A stretch of 64,000 nt of DNA from Fusarium oxysporum f. sp. lycopersici 4287 (lineage: Eukaryota; Ascomycota; Sordariomycetes; Hypocreales; Nectriaceae), in NCBI RefSeq assembly GCF_000149955.1, contig NC_030991.1:1272501-1336500 (forward strand), given 5' to 3'. The notes under the pieces were generated by a model. The model was not told where the DNA came from and did no database searches. It saw only the letters and a list, made by a program, of their open reading frames with translations. Shown piece after piece: positions 43,059-54,828 of this stretch. The translations under genes were made by a program, and so were the position numbers. The stretch's first letter is position 1; each line of letters starts with the position of its first letter.

Positions 43059-44370
43059 TTAACAGCCTGTCAGGCCATGGCTAGGAACCCTTTGCCCGGC
43101 GGAAAACACTCTGGTCATGGTGGTGTCAGCAGCGGTGGCCACAGCTCCATTTCCGTTGTTCGCCGCGCGAAGTTGTTCTGGTAGGACGCTGAGAAGGGAT
43201 TCGAATTGGGCGTTGAGACGATTTCGATACTGCTTCTCGACACGATTGTGGGAGGCGCGCGTTCGGCGTTCCTTGGGGGTATCGTTTGGCCGGGAATGAC
43301 TGTTCTTCGAAGTACGAGGCGCGCTTCTGAGCTTTGCTTGACGGCTAGAAGCTGTTGATGCTGCAGAAGCCATCGGCGTGGATCCAGACCCAATGCTGGC
43401 GCGGCTGTCCTGCGGCGTGAAGCTGGGACTGGCAGCGTCCGATACCGAGGGAGCGCCACCACCGGTATTAGCAAGGGATGTTTCGGAAGACTTTCTGTTA
43501 TCTCTTTTCTGTCGTCGAGATCGGGCGTTTCGCTTTTGTCGTGAGCTCGAGGTATGGTCATCTTCTTGCCCTTCGTCTGGGCCCGGCTCTGCCCAGGGAT
43601 TGCTCGCTACTGTCCCTAGAGAAAATGCGTCTGATTGTTGTCGGTAGGCTGTTGTTCGGTTATCGGAGGCAGTTTGAACATCTTGAGACAGGTCTGACGT
43701 GGGAAGATCACCATATTTTGGTTGATCTAGACTGAGGTCCCAAGCAATGGGCTCCATGATATCCATTGACGTATCCGCTATATCCATTGGGTTTAGTCAC
43801 GACTGCGAGTCCCAAGTAGCTTTGGTGTGACATACAGAAATTTAGTGTCATATCTACATCCAGAATGGGTGATGAGATGCAGTCAGATTCTGGAGAGGAA
43901 TCGGCTGTGCTCTGGAAAGGCGACTGTGAAGGGTCATCGAAAAAAAGGTCCGGAAAGTCCTTCCCATAGTAGTTTTCGTAAGATGGTGCCTTATTGGGGT
44001 AATAATCGGACCTGGGAATGGGTTGATCCCACACAGGTGGAAATTGACCGATTTCTGACGCCACAGCCTAACAAACGATGAGCATGTTCTTCAAGTTGGA
44101 ATATGACAATGCCCCACGGTTTGTTCCAGCGATCTGGATACTTAATGATGTGCCGCGGAAACTTACGCAAGAGCGCCACAGGGATGCCGGCTTTTGGGGG
44201 AATGTGGAGCAGGATGCTGGGGAGAAGGATGTGTTTGGGTAGGCTGATTTGCACGGAGTAGCTGGGGGTAGAACCCCGAGTGGATTCAGTGACAGAGGAT
44301 CCCTGGTACTTAAATTTTCACTTGTGCGACATGACAGGACCAGGTCAAAAGGACATATCGTAGCGTCCAT
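43059..44370 (-). CDS. bHLH-like factor lacking helix 2
   Basis: Exons 44370-44167, 44067-43836 and 43777-43059 (introns 99 and 58 bp; CTAAC branch in the second) join in frame to 384 residues. The first exon is the least certain. The C-terminal part has PKERRTRASHNRVEKQYRNR, then LNAQFESLLSVLPEQLRA, which is a good basic region and helix 1. After the loop the protein ends in FSAGQRVPSHGLTGC, without the RAEVL-type helix 2. The N-terminal region is acidic and Ser/Pro-rich. Either a 3' truncation or a late frameshift occurred. Without helix 2 normal dimerisation is not expected. Confidence 0.65.
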
Positions 44371-44629
44371 TTTCGTGCGGGAGATAAGGTCAGTGTGACC
44401 TCAATAGTGATTTTTGCGCTGTCTAGAGAATGGATTACGTGTGAGATAGCCTGATGGGCGAGAACCATGATTCTTCAGGGACTTGATATAACCTTTGAGT
44501 TGAAGTATTTCTGGATGCCGGGAATAACACTGTCCGGCAGCAACTTAATCCTTGATGAAAGTATGGGCTGATTACAACGGCCATTGCCGAGTCACGGGGA
44601 ATATTATGTAAGCCCAAAATCATCTGATA

Positions 44630-46489
44630 ACGTGCATGATAAGCGAGTGCTCCAGACAAGCGAGTGCTCCACCAATCTACACCTTAAGACCTAAAAAGAG
44701 TAATAAAAACACCACAATCTATCTGATCAATTAAAATTAATTGCTATACTATTCCCTATTGACCTCAATTGCCTCTTGACAGGTCCTTGCATTATGCCCG
44801 GTCTTTCCGCAAATACTACACTGCCGAACCTTTGGTCCTTGTGACCTCTCGCGACAACCACTTCTTGACGATTCAGCTATAACCTGCGTATCAACATCCG
44901 TCTGATCAATTGCTTGTGATGCTTCCCCTATAGTTAAAGCCCCTTCTTTCTGTACCCTAGCCCTTTTTCCCCTCCGGCGTCGCCCTACTGTCTTATTCTG
45001 TTGTTCAAGTTGTCGAACCCTATCATGTAGTAAGACCATCTTATCCATAAGAATAGTTGTTGCCTTCTCAAAATGCTTTACGGCTTTAATTATTGACTCA
45101 GGGGAGCTGCTCTTGTGATTTCTAATCCTTCCTTGTAGATACTTGGAATGCGATTGGGCCTCTAGTGGTGTCTTTGGGGTCCTTGCAGTCCAAGGGGTCG
45201 ATGGTATTGTGACCTCTACAGGAGGCGTCGGAGTCCGAAGCTGCACACCAAGCTTCGAGATGACATTTTCTGGGTCAAAGGGAGCAAGCCCAGCTCCTCT
45301 AAAACCTCCCTTGATATTGATTTCTGAAATAGCAGCTTGGTGGGCGGCATAAAAGGCAGGAAAGAACTCGGTCTTGGAGATGTGGGTTATAGAGCATCTG
45401 ATCAGATGCTCTATTTGTCGGCCATATGCCTTTTTCAGCGGCCCAAAGCACCCTACGTCAAGAGGCTGAAGTAGATGAGAGGCATGAGCAGGCATACAGA
45501 GTGTGATAATCTTGTTCTCCTTGCAATATTCCTCGAATTCGACGGAGTGGTGACTTTCGTGACCATCAAGGATCAAGAGGCGATAGGAACCAACTGATCG
45601 CTTAGCTGTAGCCCGATTAAAGTGCTTTAGCCACTCAAGACCCAGCTTATTATTAGTCCATCCATTTTCGCTCAATGCAATAACCCAATCGCCGGGGAGG
45701 TCGCATTCTTGGTACCAATTGGCAAGGTGATCCTTGCCTGCACCAATGATGAACGGCGGGATCGATTGACCATCTGCATTGATCCCCTCGATCACAGTAA
45801 TCCATTCGCGGTTTCCAGGCTGTACTTGCTTTGGTCTTCCTTGCCTATGGGAGCTTGTGACGACGATTCCGGGCTCAATCACGCCCATCATAAAGCCGGT
45901 CTCATCAAAGTTCCAGATATCATCTGATCGGATGCCGTATTTTGCAATTGTATTCTCTACAAGCCGAAACCAGCCACGAATAATAGTCGGGTCTTCGCAT
46001 TTAGCTCTCTGATAGTCATACCTCCGAGATAGACGTGTCTTTAGCTCTGGTTGTCGCTTGACGAAGTTATGAGCCCAGCGCTTGCCGACGCGTGGCGCGT
46101 TGCGGTTGGCAAGTAGAGAATTCGCGATATCTTCTACATATAATAGGCTTGAGGGAAATCCTTGCGAATCTAGGTCTAAATGAATTAGATTATTATCTGC
46201 TCTTCCTGATCAGATAGTTTCTGTGACTTTGTGGGAGTATCACGCGTTGAAAGAATGCCTCGCTGGCGGCGACGTAAGGCAAAGCGGTCAACATGATATA
46301 TAGCTGCGGCCTTTCGAAGACTTAATTTTGGGTTATTTTGGAGGGCCTGAAGGGCAAGAATAATCTTAGCTTCATTTGAAGACTGTGGCATATTGGGTTA
46401 TTGAGAAATATCTAATTGAATAGTGATAGTGTAGGTTGAGGGATTTTTGGAGCACTCGCTTGTCTGGAGCACTCGCTTATCATGCACGT
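44630..46489 (-). mobile_element. Fot/pogo element, 1860 bp, TA-flanked
   Basis: The termini are ACGTGCATGATAAGCGAG and complement, flanked by TA (44628-44629 and 46490-46491). Each terminal repeat contains the unit AAGCGAGTGCTCC twice, separated by AGAC. The transposase occupies most of the interior on the minus strand. Confidence 0.93.
44749..46391 (-). pseudogene. Fot/pogo transposase with CCHC knuckle, nearly complete
   Basis: The N-terminal HTH part runs 46391-46185 (SLRKAAAIYHVDRFALRRRQ). It ends at a TAA, and one base is missing just after, relative to the nested copy at 27796. The main frame then continues to 44749: VGKRWAHNFVKRQPEL, NFDETGFMMGV (first Asp), LLILDGHESHH (second Asp), LLQPLDVGCFGPL (third Asp), a coiled coil and a CCHC knuckle (CSICGKTGHNARTC). 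One stop plus one frameshift separate it from an intact gene. Confidence 0.9.
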
Positions 46490-46979
46490 TACAATAAGTT
46501 GGGATCCCAGCCCGTGGGCGGCCCAGAACGGGATGCTACCCTGTTCTACCCCACTCCGATATATTCGTAGGGGTTCCGAATCGCACGATCGAACGATGGG
46601 CTCAAGTTCTGGACTCTTTCAGCCACGCTTGTTTCAGCCAATCACCAGCATCTGGTTGACACCAGAGGTAGATCACGACAGGGGAGCTTTTCCTGTTGAA
46701 TGATTGATCTCATCGTTTTGAGTTACTCCGAACGCTGATCCATAGTTTTTTGTCCAAGGATCTGAGCCGGTACTTTTGTACGTCATACGATACATATGAC
46801 GAATGGTTTAAGGGGGGTTGAATCCTGCCTCTAGGTCTAGACTTGGGGAGTTGGCAAGGGAAACCCTGCAGGGACTAAGCTACAGACTTTGTATCTACTA
46901 TGTACTGTAGGATTTACCGGCAATTCGGCGATAAGGCTTTAAGGGGCGTACGGGGTTTGGGGTCCAGATTGCGGACGAC

Positions 46980-49195
46980 CTCCATGGCGAATTGTCTCTT
47001 TGGGCAGCATAAGCCTCCAACAGGTCACTTGTCCCACTTTGCTTACTAACCCCGCTAGTACCTGCAGGGTACGTGAAGTACCCGTCAAACAGCTTCTTCA
47101 TTCAACACCAGCAAAATCATCAAAATCCTCATACAAATTGACCCTAACGAGTCTCAAATGAAACGATGAGCTCTCAAAAGATACAAGATTACATAGATGA
47201 TCGCAGCTTTGATACCCCGCCTTTGAGGGCACCTGATGACCCCACCGGCGTACCTAATTTTCCGCCCGAAGAGGGTCGCGGTGATGATTTTCAACCTTTC
47301 AACCTACAATATCGTAATTTTAAGATCAACCCTCTACCCAAGGAACCACTCGAGTTATTCCAGCTTTTCGTACCTATTTCCCTTATATAGTCATGGATTG
47401 AATACACCAACAGCTGGGTCGCTCACTTGCTTGAAAATGCCGTTACTGACAACTGGAATACCCCCCTTTCTGAATACTCACGCATCGTCGAATGGGAAGG
47501 CATCTCCACCGCAACGGCTTATGTATGGCTTGGGGTCCTTGTTTACCTAGGAATTCATAGGGAAGACTCAATAAAGGACCATTGGAAGGCACCTAGGCTA
47601 GGAGAACAGCGCCCTCTTCACTCAATCATCAAGTTCATGCCGTTACGGAAGTTCGAGCTGACCACACAGTATTTCCGCACTTTTGACTACACCAAGGTCG
47701 ATGTGAGGGTTGAGAGCGATCTTCCAAAGACCTTCCAAGCGGCTGAAGAGTGGTCTAATTACATACAATAGGTGTCTATTGAGCTCTATCTTCCAGGGAC
47801 TAATCTGACTGTAGATGAGTGCATGATCCCGTTTACAGGCAGATCAAAAGAGACAACGCTCGTCAAGAATAAGCCTACGCCAGTAGGCTTCAAAGTCCGG
47901 GTATTTGCACAACAGGGTTTCTTTCTGCAGTGGCTTTGGCATGTAAAGGCATCACCATATAACGCTATAACGGTCGAGCTACCTACACCACAACAGCACG
48001 GCAAGAAGGGAAAGCTGCTGACCGAGATCCCTCTCAGCAATACACAGAGCGCCTTAGTTCACCTACTGAAAAGGTTGTCTGTCAACACAGACACAGCACG
48101 TCTTCACAGATAACCTCTTCTCGTCACCGCAACTCTTCCGCCTTCTTCGGCGGCTTGGATACGGGGCTACAGGCACGGCACGCCCTAACTGCGGCATCAC
48201 CACCGAGATGAAGCATATAAAAGATACCAGGAAGCTTCCTGACGGCACGCCTTTGGTGTATAACGAGGTATATTTAATCCCGACGAAGGATAAACAGGTA
48301 CAGACAACTTTACCTATATTTTCCTCACTAATTTGTCTCTTTCCGTTCCCCCTAGGTCCTTCAAATCGCTTAGAAAGATAGCTCTGTGGTGCTCTTCCTT
48401 TCAACTGTGCACAGCGGAGCCCCTCACGAGCGCATACCAACAAAGAGGAAGTTACCTGCTAAAAGAGGCACGAAGGCAGAGGCACAACGCCTGCAGCAGG
48501 TCTTCAGTGGTGATAGCTTCAAAATGATCCCTATTCCTACTGTTGCCGCTCAGTATAACGTTGAAATGAATCACGTGGACCGCGGTGATCAGATAAGGTC
48601 CTATACAACATATCAGCATCGTTTCCGGCGCGGTCCTTGGCAGGCATTGCTTTGGTCTTTCCTCCTTGAAGTCGCACTTGCGAATAGCTTCATTTTACAG
48701 AAGAAAACGCGGCAGCCTCGTTGGAAGCCCTATACCACGCTTCAAGCTTGGAAAGAGGCTATTTACAATGCCATTTTCAACAAATACGCAACTGAAAGTC
48801 ACACAAGGAAGAGAGGCCGCACAGGGAAGGAGGAAGATATCGAGGATACAGTAGCACGGCAAATTCACCTACAAAGAGACATCAATCATGTGTATAGAGG
48901 TAAATATTCCGACTGCCTAGCTTCTAAAGGCTGCCGGCAAGGACAGCCTCGACCCTTCACAAGAAGGAAGGAAAAAGGAGGTTATCTACAGCCGATATCA
49001 GGAAATCAGCGGCGGTCGCAGACCCGATACGGCTGCAAAGTATGTGAGGTAGCTATTTGTAACACAGCGACCTGCTGGTACTTCTATCACACGCAAAATT
49101 AGGTGTGTGTGGATGTACCTTGAGTTGTGCTAATTTTGATTGGCTCTAGACCCCTGTCGTGACCACTTTGGAGGCTTATGCCGCTCAAAGAGATA
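46980..49195 (+). mobile_element. piggyBac-like element, decayed
   Basis: Inverted ends near 46985-47035 and 49155-49195 share the core GGAGGCTTATGC and CCAAAGAGA-type sequence in opposite directions. A single transposase gene lies between. The exact termini and any TTAA duplication are not clear. Confidence 0.7.
47166..49102 (+). pseudogene. piggyBac-like transposase, several lesions
   Basis: The N-terminus (47166-47390) stops at TAG. 47391-47771 continues (YTNSWVAHLLENAVTDNW) to a second TAG. 47772-48113 has LTVDECMIPFTGRS (first Asp) and then loses frame. The second Asp region (TDNLFSSPQLFRLL) follows at ~48105. After a probable intron (about 48297-48355) and another TAG, 48400-49102 has NHVDRGDQIRSY (third Asp) and the cysteine-rich tail CKVCEVAICNTATCWYFYH. 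The stops fit TGG/CAG to TAG changes. It is the best preserved of the three piggyBac copies. Confidence 0.88.
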
Positions 49196-49199
49196 GATA

Positions 49200-50515
49200 T
49201 TTTCCTAAGGTGATTCTGGTATTCGAACGTGCGCCTCGGATTAATCCTCTCGGGTTCAGCTGATAAATTGGCTAAGCATGATCACTGCACAGTATTGAGC
49301 ACTTGCACCTTCCTCTCCAACAATAACTCTCGTTTAGGAGCGCAGCCCATATATCATTCTTGAGTAAAAGCGCGTATCTCGATGTACTTACCTGATTGAT
49401 GCAAGCGACAGGACTTATAACTCGCACTGTCGGTCTGTCTCCATTTCCCCACATTCGCGCCCTGGACTCCACACAGCAGCGGTACTTCTAAGTACTTCAT
49501 TTGCTAAGCCAGAAATTGCTTAGGCACCCCTAAGGCGGCCAAATTCTGACAGAACATCTGCTTATCAGGTAGAGCCATGTACCCAGATGGCCCCACCCTA
49601 GACTTTACAAAGAGCATGTTTTTGTGGACCGGAAGGTGCTAGTGCTCAATACTGTACCTTGCTTTTCGATACTGTCTCTCCACCAAGTTCGAACGAACCT
49701 CTGGCCGCAGTTGAAACTGACTTCCCACAGGCATGTGATGTTCTATACCCATAGCAGTCCAGAAGTTACCCATGAGCCTCGCGCTATGAAGGCTCAGAGG
49801 CTTCGTGCGGACGGCCTCCTCAGCGTCATGGAGGCCTCTATTTTCTCCCAGTCAGTGCCGAGACCCGCTCCTTGTTGGTAGCGAACGTGACCTCTCCAGG
49901 ATTGGGCCCGGGGCCGTTACAGATTTCCTGCAGGTCAGCCCGTTGATCTGGACTGATTTGTCTGTTAAATTTCATTACCTGCGATCCGATCTTTAGATGC
50001 CTAGGTAGTGGTCATACTAAATGTCATCGCGTCATCGGACTCGTAGTGGCTGCTACTAGGCTCTTCCGAGGCTTAACCCGACCCAGAACCACCTGACCTC
50101 ACCTCAGGTGATGTGATCAAGCCAAAGAGAACTCTGAACATTCGTAGGAATAAGCACCAAAATCATAATATCGGGAAAAGGCGGCAAGTAATGCTAGAAC
50201 AATGTATCAGACCACCGATATTTCGACTAACAACTAACTACCTACACTCTCGCCCGATCCCCAATCAAAAAACGGGCAATAAGTGCCTGAGCCATGGTTC
50301 CACGATTTTTGACTTTTTCGTTATGTGGCTCAGTTTGCCATGGTGCGTCGTTTATGGCGGAAACTTACGATCAAATATCTGAGAAATCAGTAATATAAGT
50401 CGTAACTGGTCCATTAGATACAACAAGAGAATAACGCGAAGTATAGCCTTTATATTTCACCACATTTTACTGAGAATTGCTCTATTTCAACAGAAAGTCC
50501 CTATCAAAAGATCAT
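49200..50515. other. Spacer
   Basis: No recognisable gene. Short frames only. Confidence 0.5.
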
Positions 50516-50517
50516 TC

Positions 50518-51058
50518 ATGCCTTATCTTCCTCCAGGTAATTCAACCAGTCACCGCAATGCCTTCGTCTCAGGTACGCCTGTAGCATTCCTTGGGGTGAT
50601 AGGCAGCATTATTGGTCTATTGTTAATAGTTATTATTTTGTACGCCCATCTTTCAAAGTTTTGTGGTTAATATTCATATTAATAAAGCTAGCTTTATCGT
50701 AAAATCACGATATCCTCTACATCTAAAGATCCTCAACAACGCAAGCCCTTCAGAAAAATACAGAATAGTGAAAGGGTCCAAAAAGCAGGCGACATGGACT
50801 GTAACGCAGCCTAGTTCAGTTGACGTCTGGTGAGTACCAACTTGAGAGGAGGGATTTTCCTACCCGTGCTAATGTCAGTATAGTGCAATATGCATCGAAG
50901 TTCTTAGGGACCAAGATAATGTCCGACAATTGAAATGTAAACATGTCTTCCATACTGGTTGCATCGACTCCTGGTTCCAGAGGCACCATGTCGATTGCCC
51001 ATTATGCAAGTCAATATTCATTCCAGACAGGTGCTGCGATCCTGCAGACGTTCCTTAG
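50518..51058 (+). CDS. Membrane-anchored RING-H2 protein
   Basis: The first exon starts MPYLPPGNSTSH and encodes one transmembrane helix (FLGVIGSIIGLLLIVIILYA). It ends near 50668. A middle exon ending at 50829 reads ASPSEKYRIVKGSKKQATWT and SSVDV. A 54 bp intron (50830-50883) splits the first RING cysteine codon (TG|T). The last exon (50884-51058) gives CAIC ... QLKCKHVFHTGC ... CPLCK. The first intron's borders are unresolved. The layout is TM, short basic linker, C-terminal RING-H2, as at 32265-32880. A role as a membrane E3 ligase is inferred from the family. Confidence 0.75.
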
Positions 51059-52904
51059 GCGGGGTTTCATCAGCGACGGATGATTTATGCAGGTGTTAGG
51101 GTTCTAGTGATCAAACCTTTGAGTGGTCGTGCAAAGCCTGAAAAATACTTGACAAGGGGTTTCTTCTTTTGTAATCCGCTCCCTCTCCTACGCGAGAGAC
51201 GTATATTTCATTACTATTTAGTATATGAGGGTATTGATACGTAGGGTATGAGTCTTACTTACCAGTGTTATAATTCTCTTAATCACAGAAGTAATCTAAA
51301 TCCAAGACTGTAAGCTGAAGCTTATACTTTTATCATGGTTGTATCTTTGCCCAGGATGCGCTTTTGATCAGGGCGTTAAGTATGGGACTCATAGTGTGTG
51401 CATCAACAAATTCAACCAGTAAATAATGAGAATCACAAGAGCTTCCATTTCAGGCTGACAACCTCTGTGTTGCATCCATGTCTACACATACCGACCTTCA
51501 GGTGTGGCCATTACAGAACAGGTGTATGTGGCTTTGGTCGTCAAGACCATATTTTAAAGCCTGTTTGCGCAAGGGACACGGCAGCTCACTCACGATCAAC
51601 GCCTTCCAGGCCGTATACTTATTACCGCCGGCTTCAATTCTAATGACATATCCCAGTGATTAGGGATAACCTCAAGGCAGGTTCAGCTGGTTGTAATTTC
51701 TCTTTTCACTACGCCTAAACGCCGGTCGGGTGGCCTAGGTTGCTAAGAGACGCCAAGGCCAAGACCAAGGCCAAGCCCTCCCTTCCTTCTTTGCTAGCGG
51801 ACTAAAAAAGCCTAGGTTTAAATGATCGAATTCGTACGCGCCTCGAAGACCGATTACCGTATGTCCTATCGAAGGATCTTTCAAGCCCTCAGTTTGGGCC
51901 GCTCTGAGTACGCTATCCGCTATGCCTCAGGTGCACTGGCTTGAACAGATATGCATGCTGCGAGCCACGGATCAGACGCTGAGAGTCATATCGGCTGTTC
52001 CATTCATCAAGGGAAGTCTATTCTATCCTTAACGAGGCCTGGGCTACAGTTGGAAAGTCCACGAACATGGGTAACGCGAAGGCGCGACCAAGAGCTCGAT
52101 CTAACCAGCATCATTGAGCATGAATGACAAGGTCGCTGAAAAGTTCCCAGAGAAGATGCCATAAGATAGATCGCGTGGGTTATCAATAATCCTTGGGATA
52201 GTATTGGCCGGCCTTCTAGCGTGCGACCTTGCTTATCTCAGTTCTGCATGTAACTTACCTCGGAATGCATACCTGCGATGTTGACGGGAAGTTAAATTGG
52301 CAGGGTTTAAATGAATTGTCGAGTGCAGCGGTCGGTCCGCAATTGTGAATGTTTTGGTACCCTACTTCCTCAGAGAAGAGGATAGTCGATTGGCTAAGTC
52401 AAGCTGTTGACTGCCCTTGGTTTAGACCTTAGGGCTAGAAGAGGCAGGTGCTATGATAATATGTAGCGTTCCAAGGCATTGGCTTATTATTGTAGCAGTG
52501 TGTCTGGACCTCCTGATTATAACTTTGTAGCATTATTTGCTAGCAGAATAAAAGAATCGTCCTCATCATATCGCAAGCTGCGCAGAGGGTGAGATTCAAT
52601 TGTGAGACGGTTTAACCAAGGAGCAAAACCTCTTTCAGACTTCAACAACTAAAACCATGCATTTATTTCGCGATAGAGTCATTCGTCAATTGACTCTGTG
52701 CTTACATCACATACAACAGTTAAGGCCATTTAACATAGGTTTCACCACAGCGTGGACACACTGCGTAGGTATATGCAGATGTATATGATGTTATATTACC
52801 AGCTGAGGCAAACAATGTGCATGGCGCTTACTCTGTCGCTAATAATGACATGCGCCTTGAATGTGACATATGGCATCGAAATATACATCACGCTCAGCAT
52901 GGGA
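51059..52904. other. Long spacer
   Basis: Several short frames have no recognisable domain. Nothing is supported. Confidence 0.5.
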
Positions 52905-53366
52905 TCACCCCTTTTCTACCAATATCAGAATCCAAGGCATGATCCCAAACAATATCAAATTGGACAAATACAGCGCTCGAGCTGCTTCAGTCCACACCTC
53001 CTCACTCTCTTTTGCAGGACCACGACGTCCCGCAACTCTGCGCCCCATGAATTCCACGCAAACCATAAATCCCAACCCAAACAGTCTAACTGCCATTCTT
53101 ACACATGCTTTGGCGGGGATCTTATAGCGATTTACTAGCCAATTCGCCCAAGCAATAACAGCGATAAACACAAGTGGTGCCTCAATAATTTCGGCATGTG
53201 GCAGAGGGAGATTGAATTTGGGGATGACGTATAGATGGCGGATGGTACCAAAGAAGAAGCCTGTGGAGAAGACAACGCCGAAATAAGTAAATGCCAGGCG
53301 ACTTATAGTAGAGAGGGGAAGATTGGAGACATTTTTGGGACGTGGAGTTTTAATGTTCGGCGCCAT
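52905..53366 (-). CDS. Small four-helix membrane protein, conserved hypothetical
   Basis: The start MAPNIKTPRPKN at 53366 gives 153 residues (an upstream in-frame start at 53444 is less likely). Four hydrophobic segments: RLAFTYFGVVFSTGFFFG, IEAPLVFIAVIAWANWLV, RLFGLGFMVCVEFMG and YLSNLILFGIMPWILIL. An uninterrupted single exon. I recognise this as a small multi-pass protein type conserved in ascomycetes, with no known function. No transposon touches the frame. Confidence 0.75.
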   Translation of the reverse strand: MAPNIKTPRPKNVSNLPLSTISRLAFTYFGVVFSTGFFFGTIRHLYVIPKFNLPLPHAEIIEAPLVFIAVIAWANWLVNRYKIPAKACVRMAVRLFGLGFMVCVEFMGRRVAGRRGPAKESEEVWTEAARALYLSNLILFGIMPWILILVEKG

Positions 53367-53589
53367 ACTTTTCGGAGATGAGTGAATGTTTAAATACCGA
53401 CTAGAGTTTGGTATTGCTATACAAAGCATGACATACAAGCCCACTTAGGAGTTAGGAAGGAGGGCATGAGTTATTCTGCCGAGAGGATATGCCAAGTTAT
53501 AGATTGAGGCATGATCTGACTGCATCACATGGGGTCCACCGCGAGACGGACCCACTCGATTCCACAGCGCCCCCTTTGCTTCCTCCGTG

Positions 53590-53775
53590 ATGGCACGGAC
53601 CGCAGACATTTATCGAAATAAACGTAGAAGCCCAGACCAGACGTAGACAGATTATACACGACGAACTAGTCACTCTACAAGTCTACACAGATGGGAGCGC
53701 TATCCATGGTCATATTGGAGCTGCCACAGTCTGCACCACCAATGGGGAGATTCGAAGCGTATACATAGGTCTGTC
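53590..53775 (+). pseudogene. LINE RNase H fragment
   Basis: A short frame reads LVTLQVYTDGSAIHGHIGAA and TVCTTNGEIRSVYIG, the start of a LINE RNase H domain (YTDGS is the first catalytic segment). The sequence loses similarity on both sides. Confidence 0.7.
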
Positions 53776-54039
53776 ATTGGCATTGTGCGGTTGCGTGCAT
53801 ACATAACATGCAACGCAGCAGTTCCTGGCGGTGGTCACATTGCTGAAAGCCTGAATGTTTTATTCATAGATGCACCGCGGTTAGAGAAGCCTCGTGGGTC
53901 ATTTTCATTCTTCCTGAGATCATGATGATAAAAGTGTGGCTTGCATTTCAGTCAACGAGTACACGCTTCAAGCTTTTCCTCACCTCTACTGCACTCTGAA
54001 TAAATTCATCTCCATCTTTTATATATCCTTCAATATATA

Positions 54040-54477
54040 ACGTGGTTGATAAGCATGCTGACCGGACAAGTATACTAACCACTATACTGTGTAACTAAAA
54101 ATAACCTACCCTATAGTACTTTTAAGCTATAAATAAAATAGCTAAAAATCTAATAAAAATATTTCTTATAATAGTATAGCTAATACTAGTATATTATATT
54201 TTTTAAGGATTTTTAACTATTTTATTTTATATGGAAAACCTTATAATACAGTGTACTTTACAGTATAACTAGGTTTTAAAGTTTATCACTATATAGGATT
54301 TTTTTAAATATCTAAAAATATTAATATAACTTAATTTAAGACTTATATATAAGCGGTTAAAATTATAGCTATTTTAAGGTTAATTTAAGCTTTTTATAAG
54401 CTTTTAAAAATTGGAGTTTAAGGTGTATAGGGTAGTGGTCAGCATACTTGTCCGGTCAGCATGCTTATCAACCACGT
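54040..54477. mobile_element. MITE, 438 bp, AT-rich, TA-flanked
   Basis: Perfectly placed ends ACGTGGTTGATAAGCATG and complement are flanked by TA (54038-54039 and 54478-54479). The inverted repeats reach ~50 bp and contain GCATGCTGACC-type cores twice. The interior is extremely AT-rich and aligns loosely with 61857-62240. There is no coding potential. It is probably mobilised by a Fot/pogo transposase. Confidence 0.9.
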
Positions 54478-54533
54478 TACTGAGTTTATAGGCTATTTTG
54501 TTTCAGCCTTGATAGAGGTAAATAACGAATATA

Positions 54534-54731
54534 TTAATGGCAAGGTTGCACAATAAAAGGGCTGAAATTGAAGCCGCGATATTTATCAGCTGGATAATCA
54601 TCGGCTCCGGCAGGCTCCTTGGAGTCCGTGCAGGGGCCTTTGTGTTGCTTATAGAAGCTCTTCCCATCATAGGAATCGACCTCTTGTATTTGATCGAGAT
54701 CTGAAGATATATTTATGGTTTGAGTTGCCAT
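54534..54731 (-). CDS. Possible 65-residue protein, unrecognised
   Basis: The frame starts MATQTINISSDLDQIQEV and ends FNFSPFIVQPCH. It is hydrophilic with no signal or domain. The composition is protein-like but there is no other support. Confidence 0.3.
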   Translation of the reverse strand: MATQTINISSDLDQIQEVDSYDGKSFYKQHKGPCTDSKEPAGADDYPADKYRGFNFSPFIVQPCH

Positions 54732-54779
54732 AAATTGTATAGTAATTTAGCTGTGAAAGGTTGGAAGCTAAAGCTTTTG

Positions 54780-54828
54780 GTACCCCGCTTGTACTGCTGT
54801 AATGACAGGAATAGGGTGGGTGGGGTAC
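54780..54828 (-). repeat. 49 bp repeat with GTACCCC ends, copy at 4658-4707
   Basis: The ends are GTACCCCGC and GTGGGGTAC facing each other. Its reverse complement aligns with 4658-4707 over nearly its whole length (AGTACAAGCGGGGTAC is identical). Confidence 0.7.

Noticed and set aside
49205..49275. tRNA-like stretch (ATTCGAAC ... GGTTCAGCTGATAAATTGGCT)
   Set aside because: Box A/B-like words occur, but I cannot build a cloverleaf with paired acceptor and anticodon stems on either strand.
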